Counted from the first letter of the stretch, positions 14,624-28,946 are shown. The stretch: DNA of 64,000 bases from Chrysomallon squamiferum (GCA_012295275.1 CM022666.1:13603106-13667105); one strand, 5' to 3'. The notes: a model not told the origin generated them from the sequence alone. A program made the numbers and translations.

Positions 14624-15743
14624 AACAATATATTATAAAAATCAATTTAGAATAATGTGTAATTCTGGTTAAATTATAAATGCTCCTGGGTTTTAGTTTG
14701 AATAAAGATACATCTTGAATCAAAGTCAAAACAACTTAACCACATTTTTTTCATACAGATGTCTTCTTGTAACTATAGTGAACAACAAAAGAAATTGATG
14801 AACTGAAATATGAACGATTTTGTATTTTATAATTTTTATTTTTAATTTCTCTTTTGTGTTTAAAACCCTCTCTTTCATACTTTTTGACCAAAAACTTGTT
14901 TCTGGGATCATAATGTTTATTTTATTGTTTTTGTTTTACTTCTTTCTTATTTTTGATATTATCTGGCTTTCCTTTGCTCTACTAATGGACTGACATGATG
15001 CAGATGTGCATTTAAAATATGTATTATAGATATTCAACACATACAGTAACACAGGTATGTCATGCTGTGTACACAACAAACTGTGATGTCATTTACTGCG
15101 TCATATTCAGACTTCTGTTTCAGGTTTCAACAGTAAAAATATTGAACTACATGATTTCTGAGTTATGTCCCTTCATCTTGAAAACGTATCAAATTGTAAT
15201 AAAGCTATTAATAAAAGGAAACATTGTTTTCATCACTGTAAGGACATTGTAAGATGTATGTGGGGTGAGTAGAGTGGCTTGCACCAGATTTCCAAAAAAA
15301 GAAGAAGATTTTTAAAAATGTTTGTGACACTTTTTATCCAAGTTTAATTATGAGTGGAAATTTTGTATGTATAAAAATATACAAATTAGAAGAGTTGATT
15401 TGTCAGATATCAGTACTATGGAATGAGGATCATTTTGAGTTTTTTTTCTAATTGTTTTATTATTTATTATTATTTTTAAACACAATGTATATGTTACATG
15501 CCTGATACATACATTCATACAGTATAAATAAAGAACTGAAAGCAAATTAATGTTCATTTTTTTCAAAAACTAACAAACATCCTGTTTGAGGTGGTGCAGG
15601 ACAAAGGACTGCCCTTCCTAAAATTCACAGACATGATAAACATAACATAAATGTTATTATACCACAGTGTGATCAAAAAAAAAAAAAAAGGTTTTGCTAA
15701 CTTCTAAAAGCTCTTGAATTGGCTATTTTTTATTTTTACAAAC

Positions 15744-15800
<57 letters not shown>

Positions 15801-16031
15801 TACACACAAAAACATGCATATACATTGCCACAGATTAAATACAGTAAAGTCTTCAATATCTGCTTCAGGGTACTGTTGGAACAGCACAGTATACTGCAAA
15901 ATGAACTGAAATATTTATTTTTGCCTCCTTTATTTTCTCTGCAAATAGAGTACAATTTAAAAAAAAAAAGAAAAAGAGTAAATAAATAAATAATATAATA
16001 ATAATAACAGTAACTACAGTAATAATAACTT

Positions 16032-16157
16032 GGACTAATAAAGGAGGACCTAGAGAAACTCATCAACAAGATCCCAGGTTACATCTCCAAAGCAGAACTA
16101 GAGAAGATCACTCTCCTAGGAACAGCACACACTAAGGAGGTTCTCTCTGTTCAGTAA
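16032..16157 (+). mobile_element. 3' remnant of a LINE-type reverse transcriptase ORF
   Basis: The frame from 16032 reads about 41 codons to TAA at 16155-16157. It contains DLEKLINKIPGYISKAELEK followed by ITLLGTAHTKEVLSV. This resembles the C-terminal tail of invertebrate LINE polyproteins, in which a 'LDKIPG...ELQKIALLGTAHILRKVLSI' type ending is common. That comparison is from memory. Only the end is left, as expected of a 5'-truncated insertion, and it sits between AAT-rich tracts. Confidence 0.55.
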
Positions 16158-18921
16158 TCACTCTTTGTTCCTTTAGGTTCACAAGTTCACTGCAAGGACA
16201 CGAGTACTTCAACAGTAGTCGACAAACTCAATGATAATAATAAAAGGACACGCAAAAATAACAAAAATTCAACAAACAAAACAGACAGAAAATATTTTTT
16301 ATTTCACATTTTAAATGCAAGATTTAACTAACCATCACCATCTGACCTGTAAAGCTGCTCATAATTATTCATTTATTTCCAACAAAACTGAATATCAACA
16401 TTATGATCAAAATATTTTTGTAAGTTTTAATTATTAATGTGCAGTGATGTGATTATGAAATTTAAAAAAAAAAAAAAAAAAACATTTATATGTGAAATGT
16501 AAATCTAGATGTTAGAATGCTAATTCTGGGTTGAATAATTAATAAATGGAAATAATGTATTGATTCTGATAGATTGCTATATGATATGTACCTGCAAATT
16601 TACACAGACATACACTCATATACATGTGCCTGTTCTTACAGAGAAGTTTATGTAGAGATACACACACACACACACACACACAACTAACAGTAAACAGACT
16701 GTCACTTCCAGATTCTTTTCACAATAAAAGCAAACACCACTGTTAGATTACATGTAAAGCAAGACCAAATATTTCAATATTATGAATAAAATGATAGGGT
16801 GTTTTTATTAGTTTTTATATGAATAAAGATGAAAGTGTTTTTGTTTCTAGTATTTTTACCTGTAGTTAAATAGTGCATCAATATATTAGTAAAAAGAAAT
16901 TTTATCATTTACTATCAAATTAATGTCATGTCTTTGATTCTTGTTTTAATAATAAATTATTATATGTCAGTTAAGTGTAAGTGTTTTTAATGTATGTATT
17001 GTTTGTTTTATACAAGTGAATGTATCTGTAAGTATATGTCTAAATGTATGTGTAAACTGGATTATTCCAAGCTTGGGCCCTTCACATTAATAAATATTCT
17101 TTAGCATTATCAAAAAAGCAGTATATGTAGCAATATTATATGAACACCACAAAAATAATACAGTTCAAAACAAAATCATGAGCCAAGGATGAAAAATAGA
17201 AACAACAATAATCTGAATCTAAGTCCATCTATCTGAAAAAATCCAATCCGAATGATTGGTTACACATATATGTAATTCCACAAACTGAATCCATGTTTTA
17301 AAAAAAAAAAATAATAATAATTAAATAAATAAAAATAAGAAAAATAAACAAATAAAGGAGTGAAAAATTATGCACCAGTTTTTTTTTGTAACTTCAACAC
17401 GTTTGCAAATTATTATTATTTTTTTTTAACCAATCAAAAATTATGAAACAGAAAATACTATTTCTGCAATTGATATTTTTCTCTTTACTTTTAAAATCTG
17501 ACAAAACTTCTTTCTGTTGAAAAGTTCAATTATTATTTAAATTTCAAAAGTAAATAAATAAACAATACTATGAAACATATTAATAATAACATTTCTTTTT
17601 ATGAATTTATGAAAATCAATGAGCAAATTTATAAAGAATTACGTAAAACACCAAACATTTTCAAATAAAACTGAGACAAAATTTTACTTGTGTAAGTTTT
17701 GTTAGGAAAATGTCAGAACAGATTGTCTGGAGCAAACAAACTGTAAAAATAATCTGAACAGGAAGCAGTAACCATGATGCTTCAAACAAGTAGCTTGAAT
17801 ACTGTTAGTTATCTTGACAAGTAACTGTTGTATTCATTCACCAATCTGATAATACAATTAAAAACTCATGGATACTTGAAAACTAACATTTTTTTCATTG
17901 TTTAGTGACATCATACTGTCACCAAGTAGAGACAACTTCTGTGAAACAGTCAGGCCCCCCGAAAAGTTACTGAATCTCAAAAAAAAAAAAAAAAAAGTTC
18001 CAGAAATTATTTCTATCAATATTAAAGTCAATAAATCTTTAAAATGTTTCCTAACATTTACTTTTTTTTAATTTTGGAGGCCAGGTGATGTGTCTTTAAG
18101 GCTCGGAAGGCAGAGTTTGAAGATCTGGTCATTTTTACAGCAAGTTAAGACACACTGTGTTAAGTCAGTTTATTAAGAATATTTATCAAATTAGCACAAA
18201 CCATTTTGAACTGAATTTTAAAATATGATTTTAATGATGCATTCATTTATGAAAAAAGGTCCCTGATATAACTATTGTGCCATTGTTTTAAGACAAATAT
18301 GCTGGTATATAATAGTAATAATAACAATAAGACAAGAAATTCTGGTCTTTAAAAGGGCTGTTTTTCTCCTTTATTCTTTTGTATTATGAAAAGATGTATT
18401 TAAATTTTTTTCAGTGACTTTTAAGTAATGGTTTTCAAATGATTATCGTTCTATAAGTGGATAGTGCCATTTAATCTGAACTTGGAAAAAAAGTAAACAA
18501 TAACTTGACATTGTATCAGACCAATGAAAATGTGATACAATACACAAAAATTCAATTATTGTTTATCGTCAGCACAGATCAAGATAAAATGAGTTCAGTC
18601 AACCTTTAATTTTTTCTGAATTTTATGCTAAACTGACTGATCTGCTAACTGAAAAGTTATCAAATCTAACATTTTTTTTTTTAGTTAAATATTTTTTTAA
18701 TGCACCATAATCTGTAATTTCAAAACATAATGCCATCACAACTGAACACATTATCAACAAAATTAGTACGCATCACTGACTTTGGTATAAACTTATTAAA
18801 AAAATTAATAAAATAATAAAATAATGAATTATGTTTTTCTGCAATATATATATAAGAAAAACTGTAAAAATAATTAATTTTAACAATATATAATAGTTTT
18901 AAGTCTGTAAGTTTGGACTGC

Positions 18922-20092
18922 TCAGCAATATTCCTGTCTCACAGTTTTCAGAATCAGGTTTGTTTGGTAGATCAGATAGTTTGCACTCAAGAAAACATTG
19001 TGATTTCTGAAAAATAGAAATAAATAAATAAATAAATAAACAGTCATCAAAAAAATAACGATAATACAAATGCAAATAAATATAAAAACTGATTGAAATT
19101 AAACCCAACTTCATAAAACAGCAATAAATTATTTTTCTAAAATTTTGTAGTAGGTAAACATGCAGATAGGTTTAGATAAACACAGTCATGTGACCAGTAA
19201 CAGTGTTTACTAATGCATTAAGTTGTATTTTTTTAGCTAAATTAAATATCAAAAGTTTGGTTGTGACTTGTCTGGGACTGAGAACCCATGGAATGTATCC
19301 TACCAAATTTATATTGCCCAGTTAAAAGAAAATCCTGTCTTATCTCCCATTGCCAATGCCATTAATGTAATTTACTTTCTTCATGAAACAGATTGCAGGT
19401 ATAATGACTTTTCTTTTTAAACCATGACTGAGAATGACAGTTATATACAATAACAGTACATGTTCCATGAATATTCCATAAAGTTAATTGAGAACACATT
19501 TTCAAAGAAATACATGAGCTGGTATTTGTTCTTGAGTAAGAAGGGTAATAACATCACTTTGGAAGCTGTGTCTTACATTTTATAAATCATTTAACATTTT
19601 AACATGGTTTTCAAGAAACAAATTTGTCAGATATTTTTTTAATATTCCTGTTAATAATTAATCCAAATAAATAAATAAATTATTTTTAAACCTACAGAAT
19701 AACTCTAAATATAAATTATATATATAATCAGAAAAATATTTACTGGTCTGTAATGAATAAATCTGTCAAACATTCTTTGTAATCCTGAATCCAAACAATA
19801 CTTATAAATTATCAAGAATAACAACTAAACATCAGACAAAATAATCTACACATTACTTACTGATTTGTATCACGGAAATATTCTTTCAAAGTGTTACTGA
19901 ACTTCTTGGAATATCTAACAAACTCCTTTTTCCTGTCTTCCAGTATCTGAAACAAGTTTTCAGTTTCATATTTAAATGTCATTGTCAATATTATTTCTTT
20001 TATTTAATATCCTAAATGCGACAGACAGACAGACAGACAGAGAGAGATCTATCTATCTATCTATCTATAGTCTGTCTATCTATCTATCTATC

Positions 20093-20128
<36 letters not shown>

Positions 20129-21041
20129 TAGATAGATAGATAGATGGGGACAGAAAGAAACACACACAGATATTTATCAGTGTCAAAACAATAATAATTT
20201 TGAATATATTAAATATATTTAGTTTTAGGGAGGAAGATAAAAACAGTCTTGCAAATAATAAATATAAACATATAAATATAAAATATATTACACGGGTAAT
20301 AAGATAAGACCAAATGTTTATCTTATGTGAAGAAATAAACAAAATATAAAATGTAAAAAACATACTTTTAAACTGTAGAATGCATGTCCCAAAAATTTGA
20401 ATGCGTTGAACCACCGATTAATTTCCATAGTCAACCAATAAATGTTATAATACTACTACTAATATTATTAATCTTATTATTAGAAAACTTAAAGTTTATT
20501 CTATTTATACCTGTTTGCTTCCACTTTCTGTGAGAGGCATTTCATTGATTATTCTGTTCACAGCATCTAGCAGTGTTTTAATTGAATTAGCAATTAACCT
20601 GAAATAATTACAAAAGTAAATTAATCAAAAACAAATAGATAATGCACTTAGATTTGCATCAATCAGAAAAAGAAAACATGAACAGACACACACACACACA
20701 CACACACACACCTTTGTAATTTTTCTTGTATGTTTTATCTCAAAAGAAGCTATTATCATATATAAATTATTTGTTTTAACTATTTAAAAATATATATATT
20801 GTACACAGATGAAAAGGTAAAGTAATATAATAATAAAAACAGTTCAGAAATTATTCATCATGGAAACTAAAAACCTACTTGATGGTCTCTAGGAACTGTT
20901 TCCTATCGTAAATCTGATCGGGAATTCGACTCATGATCCGTTTTAGTTCAACTGCTCTTTGATTCAGTTCCTGAAACATGGGCTCAGACCTTGGTATCCG
21001 GATTTCTTAAACAAAATAATAAATATAAAAATAATAACTAT

Positions 21042-21072
<31 letters not shown>

Positions 21073-21117
21073 TTGTATTAATTGATAAAAAGAATCCAAT
21101 TCTACTGATCACAGCCA

Positions 21118-21149
<32 letters not shown>

Positions 21150-22648
21150 GTGAATAATGACAATTACATTCCTCAGGTTCTGAAGTTACTGATAATGGTG
21201 TTATTATGAAGTCCTTGTGCAGTTATAAATTTCTGTAACTTTTCTTTTACATATGATAAAAATAATCTTTAAAGAGTTTTAGAAAGATAATAAATAATCT
21301 TTAAAGAGTTATCCATTTTTTACTTGTTGAAAGATAACTAATATGATTAGTCATGTTACCGAAAATAAACTGCAAAATATTATTGTAGAATATCTCAGTT
21401 TGTGGCCATATATATAGTTTAAAATCCAATGAACAAATATGTAAAAAAGTGTAAAAACATTCAGTTTTTTCCCCATTCACTATGAAGGGAAAGAGTTTGA
21501 AGTTTTTAACAGCAAAAATTCCTATAGACACTGTTTTTACAATATATTTTCTTTTCTTTCTTGAATTTTTTTTTTTAATCATCATTATTTTTTTATATTA
21601 TATTAAAAGAGAAAAATAATAAAAAAAAAAAAAACTTTGTAATACCTTCAGTTTCTGTAACTCCTCCAAGTCTCAGTAATGTTTCACACATTTCAACTTT
21701 GTCAGTTATTTCTGCTTTACGTAGCAACCCAGCAACAAAGTCAAATGCCAGTCCTGGTAGGGTACCATCAGCCTGATTTCAAAAACAAATATATATTAAT
21801 TAATGGAAATGGAAATGGAAAAAAATTAACAATTAATCAGAGCAAGCTGTTTTTTATACTTTTGACAGGTGGTCATGAAAAGAGTTTTGGGTAGGGAAAG
21901 AATGGATTTTTAGCGATTCAGGACTCAGTGTTTAGTTCAATCCCCCCGTGATATCCGGCAAAACAGCCATACGGGTCATATTAAAATACAATTACATAAT
22001 TTTTATACTTTATGGTATTTTTAGCTCTGCTCAGTGTTTAGTTCAATGAAAACCCAGGAAGTCTCTTTTAGATTAAACAGTTACTGAGAATGTATAAACT
22101 GACTGCACATGTAAATACATACATCATCATCATCATCATTATCAATATCAGTAGTAGTAGTAGTAGTGGTGGTATTTCAATGTATTATTTGAAATAGGAA
22201 ATAAAAATTATAAAGATTGTTAAAGAAAGAATTTTTTTTTTTTGGAATTTTTGGAAGGCACTCTAATTTAGTAGAATTTACAGACACATAATTTTAAAAC
22301 ATCATGTAGTCATGACAACATTTACCTTATTAAAGGCAGCTCTCAAGGTATGTGCAGAAGAAATATCTTTCTTTTCCAGCTTAAAAAGAAAAAAAGAAAA
22401 AAATGGACATGATTCTTTTTATTTATCAACATCTATATATTATTTACTTATTTATTATTTTCTTTTACAAAATAAAAGCTTGATATCATTTCTTATAATC
22501 ATGTGATAAAACAAATCATTCTGATGGACACGAGAACTGTGTTGTTTCAGAGTTAACGGGTGTTATTTTTAGTTACCTTCTCCAAAACTGGTCCAATGAC
22601 AACATCGACAATGAGTTTTGCGTAAAGTGATTTGTCTCCCATTGTCAT
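18922..22648 (-). CDS. PDCD10: Programmed cell death protein 10 (cerebral cavernous malformation 3)
   Basis: Seven exons on the minus strand, in transcript order: 22648-22577, 22379-22326, 21772-21646, 21005-20879, 20598-20511, 19946-19861 and 19006-18922. All junctions are in phase and give 212 residues, the human length. Landmarks in order are SAHTLRAAFNK, PMFQELNQRAVELKRIMSRI (the start of the FAT-homology part), FLETIKLIANSIKTLLDAVN, KKEFVRYSKKFSNTLKEYF and NVFLSANYLIYQTNLILKT. These match PDCD10 closely. In animals it is a STRIPAK adaptor that binds GCKIII kinases through its N-terminal dimer domain and CCM2, striatin and paxillin through the C-terminal bundle. The first ATG (22646-22648) is taken; a second lies two codons later. 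The start exon appears to extend to an acceptor at about 22738. Its leader holds a five-codon upstream ORF. Confidence 0.95.
20022..20145 (+). repeat. Compound (ACAG)(ATCT)(TA)(GA)(ATAG) microsatellite
   Basis: Several short motifs follow one another without spacer, inside a PDCD10 intron about 75 bp upstream of exon 6 in transcript direction. Confidence 0.9.
21924..22047 (+). repeat. Segment flanked by 18-bp direct repeats
   Basis: CTCAGTGTTTAGTTCAAT occurs at 21924-21941 and again at 22030-22047. The first copy continues into a GC-richer stretch (CCCCCCGTGATATCCGGC...CATACGGGTCAT) unlike the surrounding intron. It may be an old short insertion with target duplication, or a simple tandem duplication. 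No family is recognised. Confidence 0.45.
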
Positions 22649-25222
22649 AGTGTGTTACAGACAGTCAGACAGGATGGACTCAGTGCTAGTACTTCTCAGT
22701 CAACTAACAAATTTTCGAAATCAGTGTCCTGGAGTCATCTGAAAAGAAACAAATATTACTCATGTAACAATGAAAGTTTTTCATTAAGATTTGATCACAA
22801 ATCAGAATTTTTATTTTATACAATCAAGTTTCCAAAATTCAAACTATTCTGATCTGTACAAAAATTGAAACTTCTATACAATGGTCTTCAAAAATTCAAA
22901 TGGCAGTAACTTGAAATTCTCTATTTCTCGAAGTCATCTTGATGTCCCAGACTACTGATTAAAAATTAAACAGAAATTAGCTGAAATGGTCAAACTATTG
23001 TTTCCCTTCGTAATTACAGAATAACAGGCAGTTGTATGTGCATATATATGTCAAATTCATTTGTGTTCTTTACTGACTTTGTTATTTCCTAAATAAACAA
23101 GGGCATATTTTTCTGGAATATGAAATGGATCATCTGTCAGAATTGTGGCAGATATTTGAATTTCGACACTTCAAACCATTTTGCTAAACCCTTCAGATTT
23201 GAATTAGTGAAATTTGACTATATATAAATTTTCAATAAATAAGATCTAAATTTGTGTGTTGTTTGTTTGTGCATTTCTTTGTTACTCACACTGAATGTGA
23301 CAGTCCGTCGAAAAATGTAACTTATACTATAATCAACTTTATCATATTAATGTGTTATAAATATTTAACATTTGTTTTAAATACAAGTGTCTTCAGATTT
23401 TCAAAATTAATTTCGTTAAGACTTTAGTGACAGTAATATACAAATATATCTCTAAATGTGATACCGCATGCTGCCTCTGTTGAATATTTATTGTGAAAAC
23501 TTAAACTGCGTTGAGTTCGACTTTCACACTTTCAGGCCATTACTCCTTAAATTATCTTCATAAAGTGTCATATTGACGGCGATGACATATATCATCAACT
23601 CACTTCTTTAACATTTCGTGAAAAATGTAACATATATGTGAATTATTATCTGCAATTTTTGGTGACTGAAAACTGAAATGGTGAAAGTTAAATAAAATAT
23701 TTAAATAATACAAATTAATAAAATGTAGACATCACACAATTTCAGTGTCTACAACCAGTAATCACAAATATTGTGGGAAAAAACCCCACTGAACCATATT
23801 TATTTTAATTCACCTTACTGTACTTAAATTTAAAAATTAGGTACCAACCATTTTAGGAAAGACGGAATTAAATTTATACACAATAATGGGCGTCGTCCAT
23901 TTACAAAGTCTCGATAAACAGACTCGTTATTTGTAAGCATTTTAAAAAAGAATTTTTGACGAACCGAGACTACAAACATAAATCAACCTCGGCAATCATT
24001 TAGTTAGTTAGTTGCGCAAATGAAATTAATTTTAATGATATTTAATTTTGTACAGTTTATTTTACATTTAACCATAAATTTTAATGAGTGTTGTTTATTT
24101 ATTTTGTTATTAAATTATATTATTGACTTTTTGGGTTTTTTTTTTTTTTTTTTCTTTAAGTCGATTACGGTAATTTATATTTACAAAAATTATTTTATTA
24201 TATAATCTTTTGAAAGCGATATATTAATACAGTTTGTTGTTTTGTTTTTGTTAAGGTTTCATGATCTGTACTGATGATACATGACTGATAGTATTAACTA
24301 TGCACCATGATAACAAACAGTTGTAAAATAACTGATATCTAATAATAACATATAATTGAATGTTTGTTAATAATGCACACTGGTTTATATCCTTTTTAGT
24401 TTCGTTCCTTCTTTTTATTTAAAAAAAAAAAAAAAAAAAAAAAAATGTTCTGCATTTAAAAAAAAAAAAAAAAAAAAAAAGTAATACATGATATTTACTT
24501 TTGCAAATACTTATTCAAATACATATTTAAAACATTTATTTATTTATTTAAATTTACTTTTTCGTTTATAAGTTTATGATTATTGTCAGTATTTTTTATT
24601 TATTTATTCCATTTTTATTCCTGTAGTTGCATTATATACATTTCAAAAACACTTATTTTAAAAATATATATAAAAAACTGCATTTGATGAAAATAATAAA
24701 TAAATATATAAATAAATAAATACACTCCAAGATTTAATGTATGAACATTTAGTTTCATATCATTTACACGCAATTTGTGTTAAATTGCTTAAAAACAAAA
24801 TTATTTGTCATTATAACGTTGTGACCATGTGAAGTATATTTCATTACTATAATAAATCAGTCTTTGCTAGAATCATAAGAGGTGTTAAAGTCACTGCTGG
24901 ATCTAAGTTTATGTTCCAAAACGCTTTTTGTTTTTTTTCTCCCAATTTCAAAATTGTAAAATCAGAAAAAAGAATTAAACTTAAATGATATTTACTGTGG
25001 TTAAAATAAAAGTTTAATTAATTATGCAATAAAGTTTAGTTATTAAAATACAAATTTCTCAAATTCTGAATGAAGATACATAGAAACAGAACTTCTTCGA
25101 ATCCTTTCTATGGATATCAGATTATTTGTGGATTAAAGCTTAACACACGAATATGATATTTCTTATTGTATATATGTGTATGTAAGTATGTATGTATGTA
25201 TGTATGTATGTATGTATGTATG

Positions 25223-25278
<56 letters not shown>

Positions 25279-25725
25279 TAGACAGACAGACAGACAGATA
25301 GACAGATGCACTTAAATTCTTTTCATGTATGTATCTGTTTATTAATGAATGCATCTATGTTCCTGTAATGTATACAATGTGTGTTAACGTTTATGCATGT
25401 GAATGTATAATAAATAACTTTATTTTTTCTCATTTAACCTTTTACTTAAGAGTTTGTAAGTCAATTTATGTTAGAAAAATTAAACATTTAGTAAATGTTT
25501 ATGAATGAAATATATATATATATATTTGTAAGTGAAATATTGAATACAGTTTTGGGGTTCTGTTTGGGTTGTTATTCCGTTTGTGATTTTTTAATTCTTT
25601 TATTATGAAGTGACGTCAGTTCCGTTTTCTATGCTGTTTGTTCTGTATCCGTTGGGTATCCAAACTCCATAGATATAAAGCATTTTGTTGTTATTGTTAT
25701 TGCTGTTGTTCCTATTTTGTTTTGT

Positions 25726-25802
<77 letters not shown>

Positions 25803-26204
25803 TAGTCTGTTAAATATTTTCGAGAAAGAGCTTGTAAAAAAGATGCAAGCGATATGGTCTCGGAAGTTGTAAATACAAACAAAATTTTTGGGTTTCTTGG
25901 AATTAAAGAAGTGATCATTTTCAGCAGTATATAGATACTGAAGAAATAATAATTGTCGTTAATGATAAAAAACAAAACAAAAAACATTCGACTTAAAATG
26001 AAATAAAATATTTTATTTAAATATTTTGCTTACAAACAAAATTATTTATTTTTTGGACAGGCCTATACACAGAAATCGGTGATCATTAATTAAAACAGAC
26101 ACTCTTTGCCTACTATTTTTTGGAGAAATACTTAATGTCATCTTAATTTCAAAAAAATGTTATAATGATTTGTTTTGTTCTTTGAGTGACAGTTACAAAA
26201 TAGA
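22649..26204. other. Intergenic: PDCD10 upstream side and BRICHOS gene downstream side
   Basis: No exon chain was found. The PDCD10 leader occupies roughly 22649-22738, and a further noncoding exon could lie upstream, but I cannot place it. The rest is AT-rich with two poly-A runs (24421-24480), (ATGT)n and (GA)n at 25176-25270, and a (CT)n tract at 25731-25799. A TGACGTCA-type sequence occurs at about 25612. Confidence 0.5.
25731..25799 (+). repeat. (CT)n microsatellite, about 34 units
   Basis: Uninterrupted CT repeat in intergenic sequence. The GA reading on the other strand makes a spurious Arg-Glu ORF. Confidence 0.95.
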
Positions 26205-26275
26205 TTATTTGTCCAATAAAGGAAAAAGAGGCGGAGCGTCGGGATTTTCGTGTTTTCCACGATAAGGAGGTGGAA
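26205..26275 (-). pseudogene. Frameshifted end of the BRICHOS protein's repeat tail
   Basis: Directly past the TGA, the neighbouring frame stays open to TAA at 26205-26207. It encodes IPPPYRG...NPDAPP, which matches the IPPPFRG...ESPEAPV of the preceding repeat. The DNA is also close (about 37 of 44 bases over this part). The two frames would join if one C were present in the CCC run at 26309-26311. This is either a recent one-base deletion or a sequencing error in a short homopolymer. Confidence 0.7.
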
Positions 26276-27456
26276 TCATTTCATGTTTATGAATAAGGTA
26301 CTGAGAAAGGGAGGAGGTGTTTTCATTTGATGGACAGGAGCTTCGGGACTTTCTGGGTTTCCACGAAAAGGAGGTGGAATTTTCTTGTGTTTAGAAACGA
26401 GATAACGTGAGAGTGGGGGAGGAGTTTTCATTTGATGGACTGGAGCCAGTCTGTCATTTAAGGGGGATTTGAAGGCTGGTGGCATTCTGATGAGAGGAGG
26501 AGGTGTTTTTATTTGACGGACTGTGGACTTTCTGGTCTTCAACGGAAATTTGAACATTTTCAAATTTTCCGATGGTGGCTTTTTGCTCAGCGGAGGCGGC
26601 GTTTTCATTTGATGGACAGCTTGTACCTTTTCAGGTGCTTTGAAATCAGGATGGATGTGTGAAGGCATTTTAATCATCGGAGGTGGAGTTTTCATTTCTG
26701 AGACGGGTTCCTCCTTATCTGTCAAAGATGGCGGCTTTTTCTCTTCACTTGGAGGAGATTTCATAACTTCTGATGGATGTATTGGTTGTTCTTGCTGTCT
26801 GAAGCTCGATACCTTTGTCATGGGGAAGGTTAAGTCAAAAGTCAACCAGTAAATGTGAAGTTTTCTACACAGTCCTGCAACTGAAGGCCCTGCTCTCTCG
26901 ATAAGTTCCGCTAAGTCCATCAGTGTTCGAATAACCTGAGGTTCCTGTGATAAAATAATGAATAAATGAATGAATGGATGTATATGTTAAAGTGTATCTT
27001 TGGTGATTCGAAGAAATATTTCTAATGTTTTATTTTCTTTTATAATTTTTTCTTTTTCTTTTCTTTTCTTTTATTTTAAATTCCATCTAATCTTAATAAT
27101 GCCATATTAAAAAAAAAAAAAAAAAAAAAAGAAAGACAATTTAAAAAGTATCATTTTTATGTAGTGGGCGGACATATTTTGTTAAGTGTTTTTTTCTGCT
27201 GCTGTCAGAAAACAATACAGTTTTCTATACGTTAACTACGCGATGACGTCACGACACCTTCTTCGGTCGTGCGGCATTATTCTCAAACTTACCAAATAAA
27301 CCCAAATAAATAAATAAATAAATAAAAAATTAAAACGTTTTAATATCTCACGTGCCTGTGTTTGTACAAAAAAAAAAAAAAAAAAAAATAAAAAATAATA
27401 AAAAAAATAATAATAATAAAAATAATAATAATAAAATAATAATAATAAAATCTGAA

Positions 27457-27499
<43 letters not shown>

Positions 27500-27760
27500 A
27501 TGTCTATCTCTCTGTCTATCTGTCCATCTATGTACATTTTTGTTAAGTTAACTGTTATTATAGTAGCATAAAGCTGACAAATCTTTTCAGTGAATGACAA
27601 ACCTGGGAAGCTATGATGTCCATCTTGTCCTCGGTAGTCAGAAACCATTCAGGGTCAAAGTCGGTGATAAAACAAGCCTTTATTTGAGGCGAGGGGTCCT
27701 TGATTACCGTAAGTCCCTACAATAATAATAATAATAATGATGATGATGATGATGATGATG

Positions 27761-27797
<37 letters not shown>

Positions 27798-28897
27798 TAC
27801 TAACAACAACAGTAACAATAACAACAACAAACAACGATGATGGTGATAACAACAACAGCAACAACGAAGATGATGATAACAATGATGATGATGATGATGA
27901 TGATGATAATAATGATGAGTAAGAAGAAGAAGAACAATAACAACAGAAGTGATAATAATAATGATCATGATAATGATTTTGATGGTGGTAATGCTGATGA
28001 TAACAACAAATGATTAGGAATTAAAATATACAAACAAATAATAATTATCCAAAGTACCACTACTAGTTGAACTGCTTCTGCTACAACAGCTACTGTTTCT
28101 ATTGTTACAGTTGCAGCTACTACTTCTGCTACAGTTACTGCAACTAATACTACATTTATTAGTACTACTTCAGCTACTACTGCAACAACAACTTCTACTA
28201 CTGGTGTTGTTACTGCTGTTGTTATTATTTTTACTGCTACAACCAGAACTACAGAACTGGTATTTTACTGTCATAATTCCCAGCACCAGCGTATAGTAAG
28301 GTTAGCAGCACCAGTAGTAGTAGTGGTAGCAGTTGTAGTAGTAGTAATAGTAGTGATGGCTGGTGGTGGATGTGGTAGTAGGAGGACAGTCAAGAGTAAC
28401 AGTGGTATAGTTGTGATGGTGGTGGTAGTAGTAGTAGCAGCAGCAGTGGTAGAAATAGTGGTAGTATCATAATTATTACATCTCCTTGTCTGTGATACAA
28501 AATTATGTAAACGATAAAATAATTACTTTTATACGTAAGCCATTTATGAGGAAAATATTCACATGTTAATCATTACTGTAACTCGTAAGCAACACATACA
28601 CACACACACAGAGACATTCACACAGACACATAGGGATATATCTGAACATATCTGTGTGTGTGTGTGTGTGTGTGTTTGTGTGTGTGTGCACAAGATATCC
28701 TTGTAATGCAAACATATTTTCATATGGTACAACATCATAAAGAATAGGAAAATTATTTTAGAAAAGATCAAGGGAGTTTTTAGCATTGACAGAAATAATG
28801 TTGTTACAGTGTGATATATTTTGAAAATGGCTGAGAGAAAAAATAGTAAAGGATTGAATAAAATCGAAAATTTAAATCCATATTGTCATTTTATGAG

Positions 28898-28946
<49 letters not shown>

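Larger units (their letters stand above)
9914..18921. other. AGFG 3' UTR and intergenic DNA with no recognised gene
   Basis: Nine kilobases between two convergent genes (AGFG on plus, PDCD10 on minus). AATAAA occurs at 9946-9951, soon after the AGFG stop, but such hexamers are common in this AT-rich sequence and none can be chosen. I see no exon chain on either strand. The stretch holds (AT)n at 10290-10325, (AAT)n near 10876-10917, a four-unit repeat at 11305-11572, a degenerate minisatellite at 13010-13360, a 42-base poly-T at 14581-14622, (TA)n(CA)n at 15745-15812 and a LINE remnant near 16032. Confidence 0.6.

Noticed and set aside
27655-27968. Several open frames of Ile, Leu, Ser, Met or Asn runs
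   Set aside because: They are translations of triplet microsatellites.
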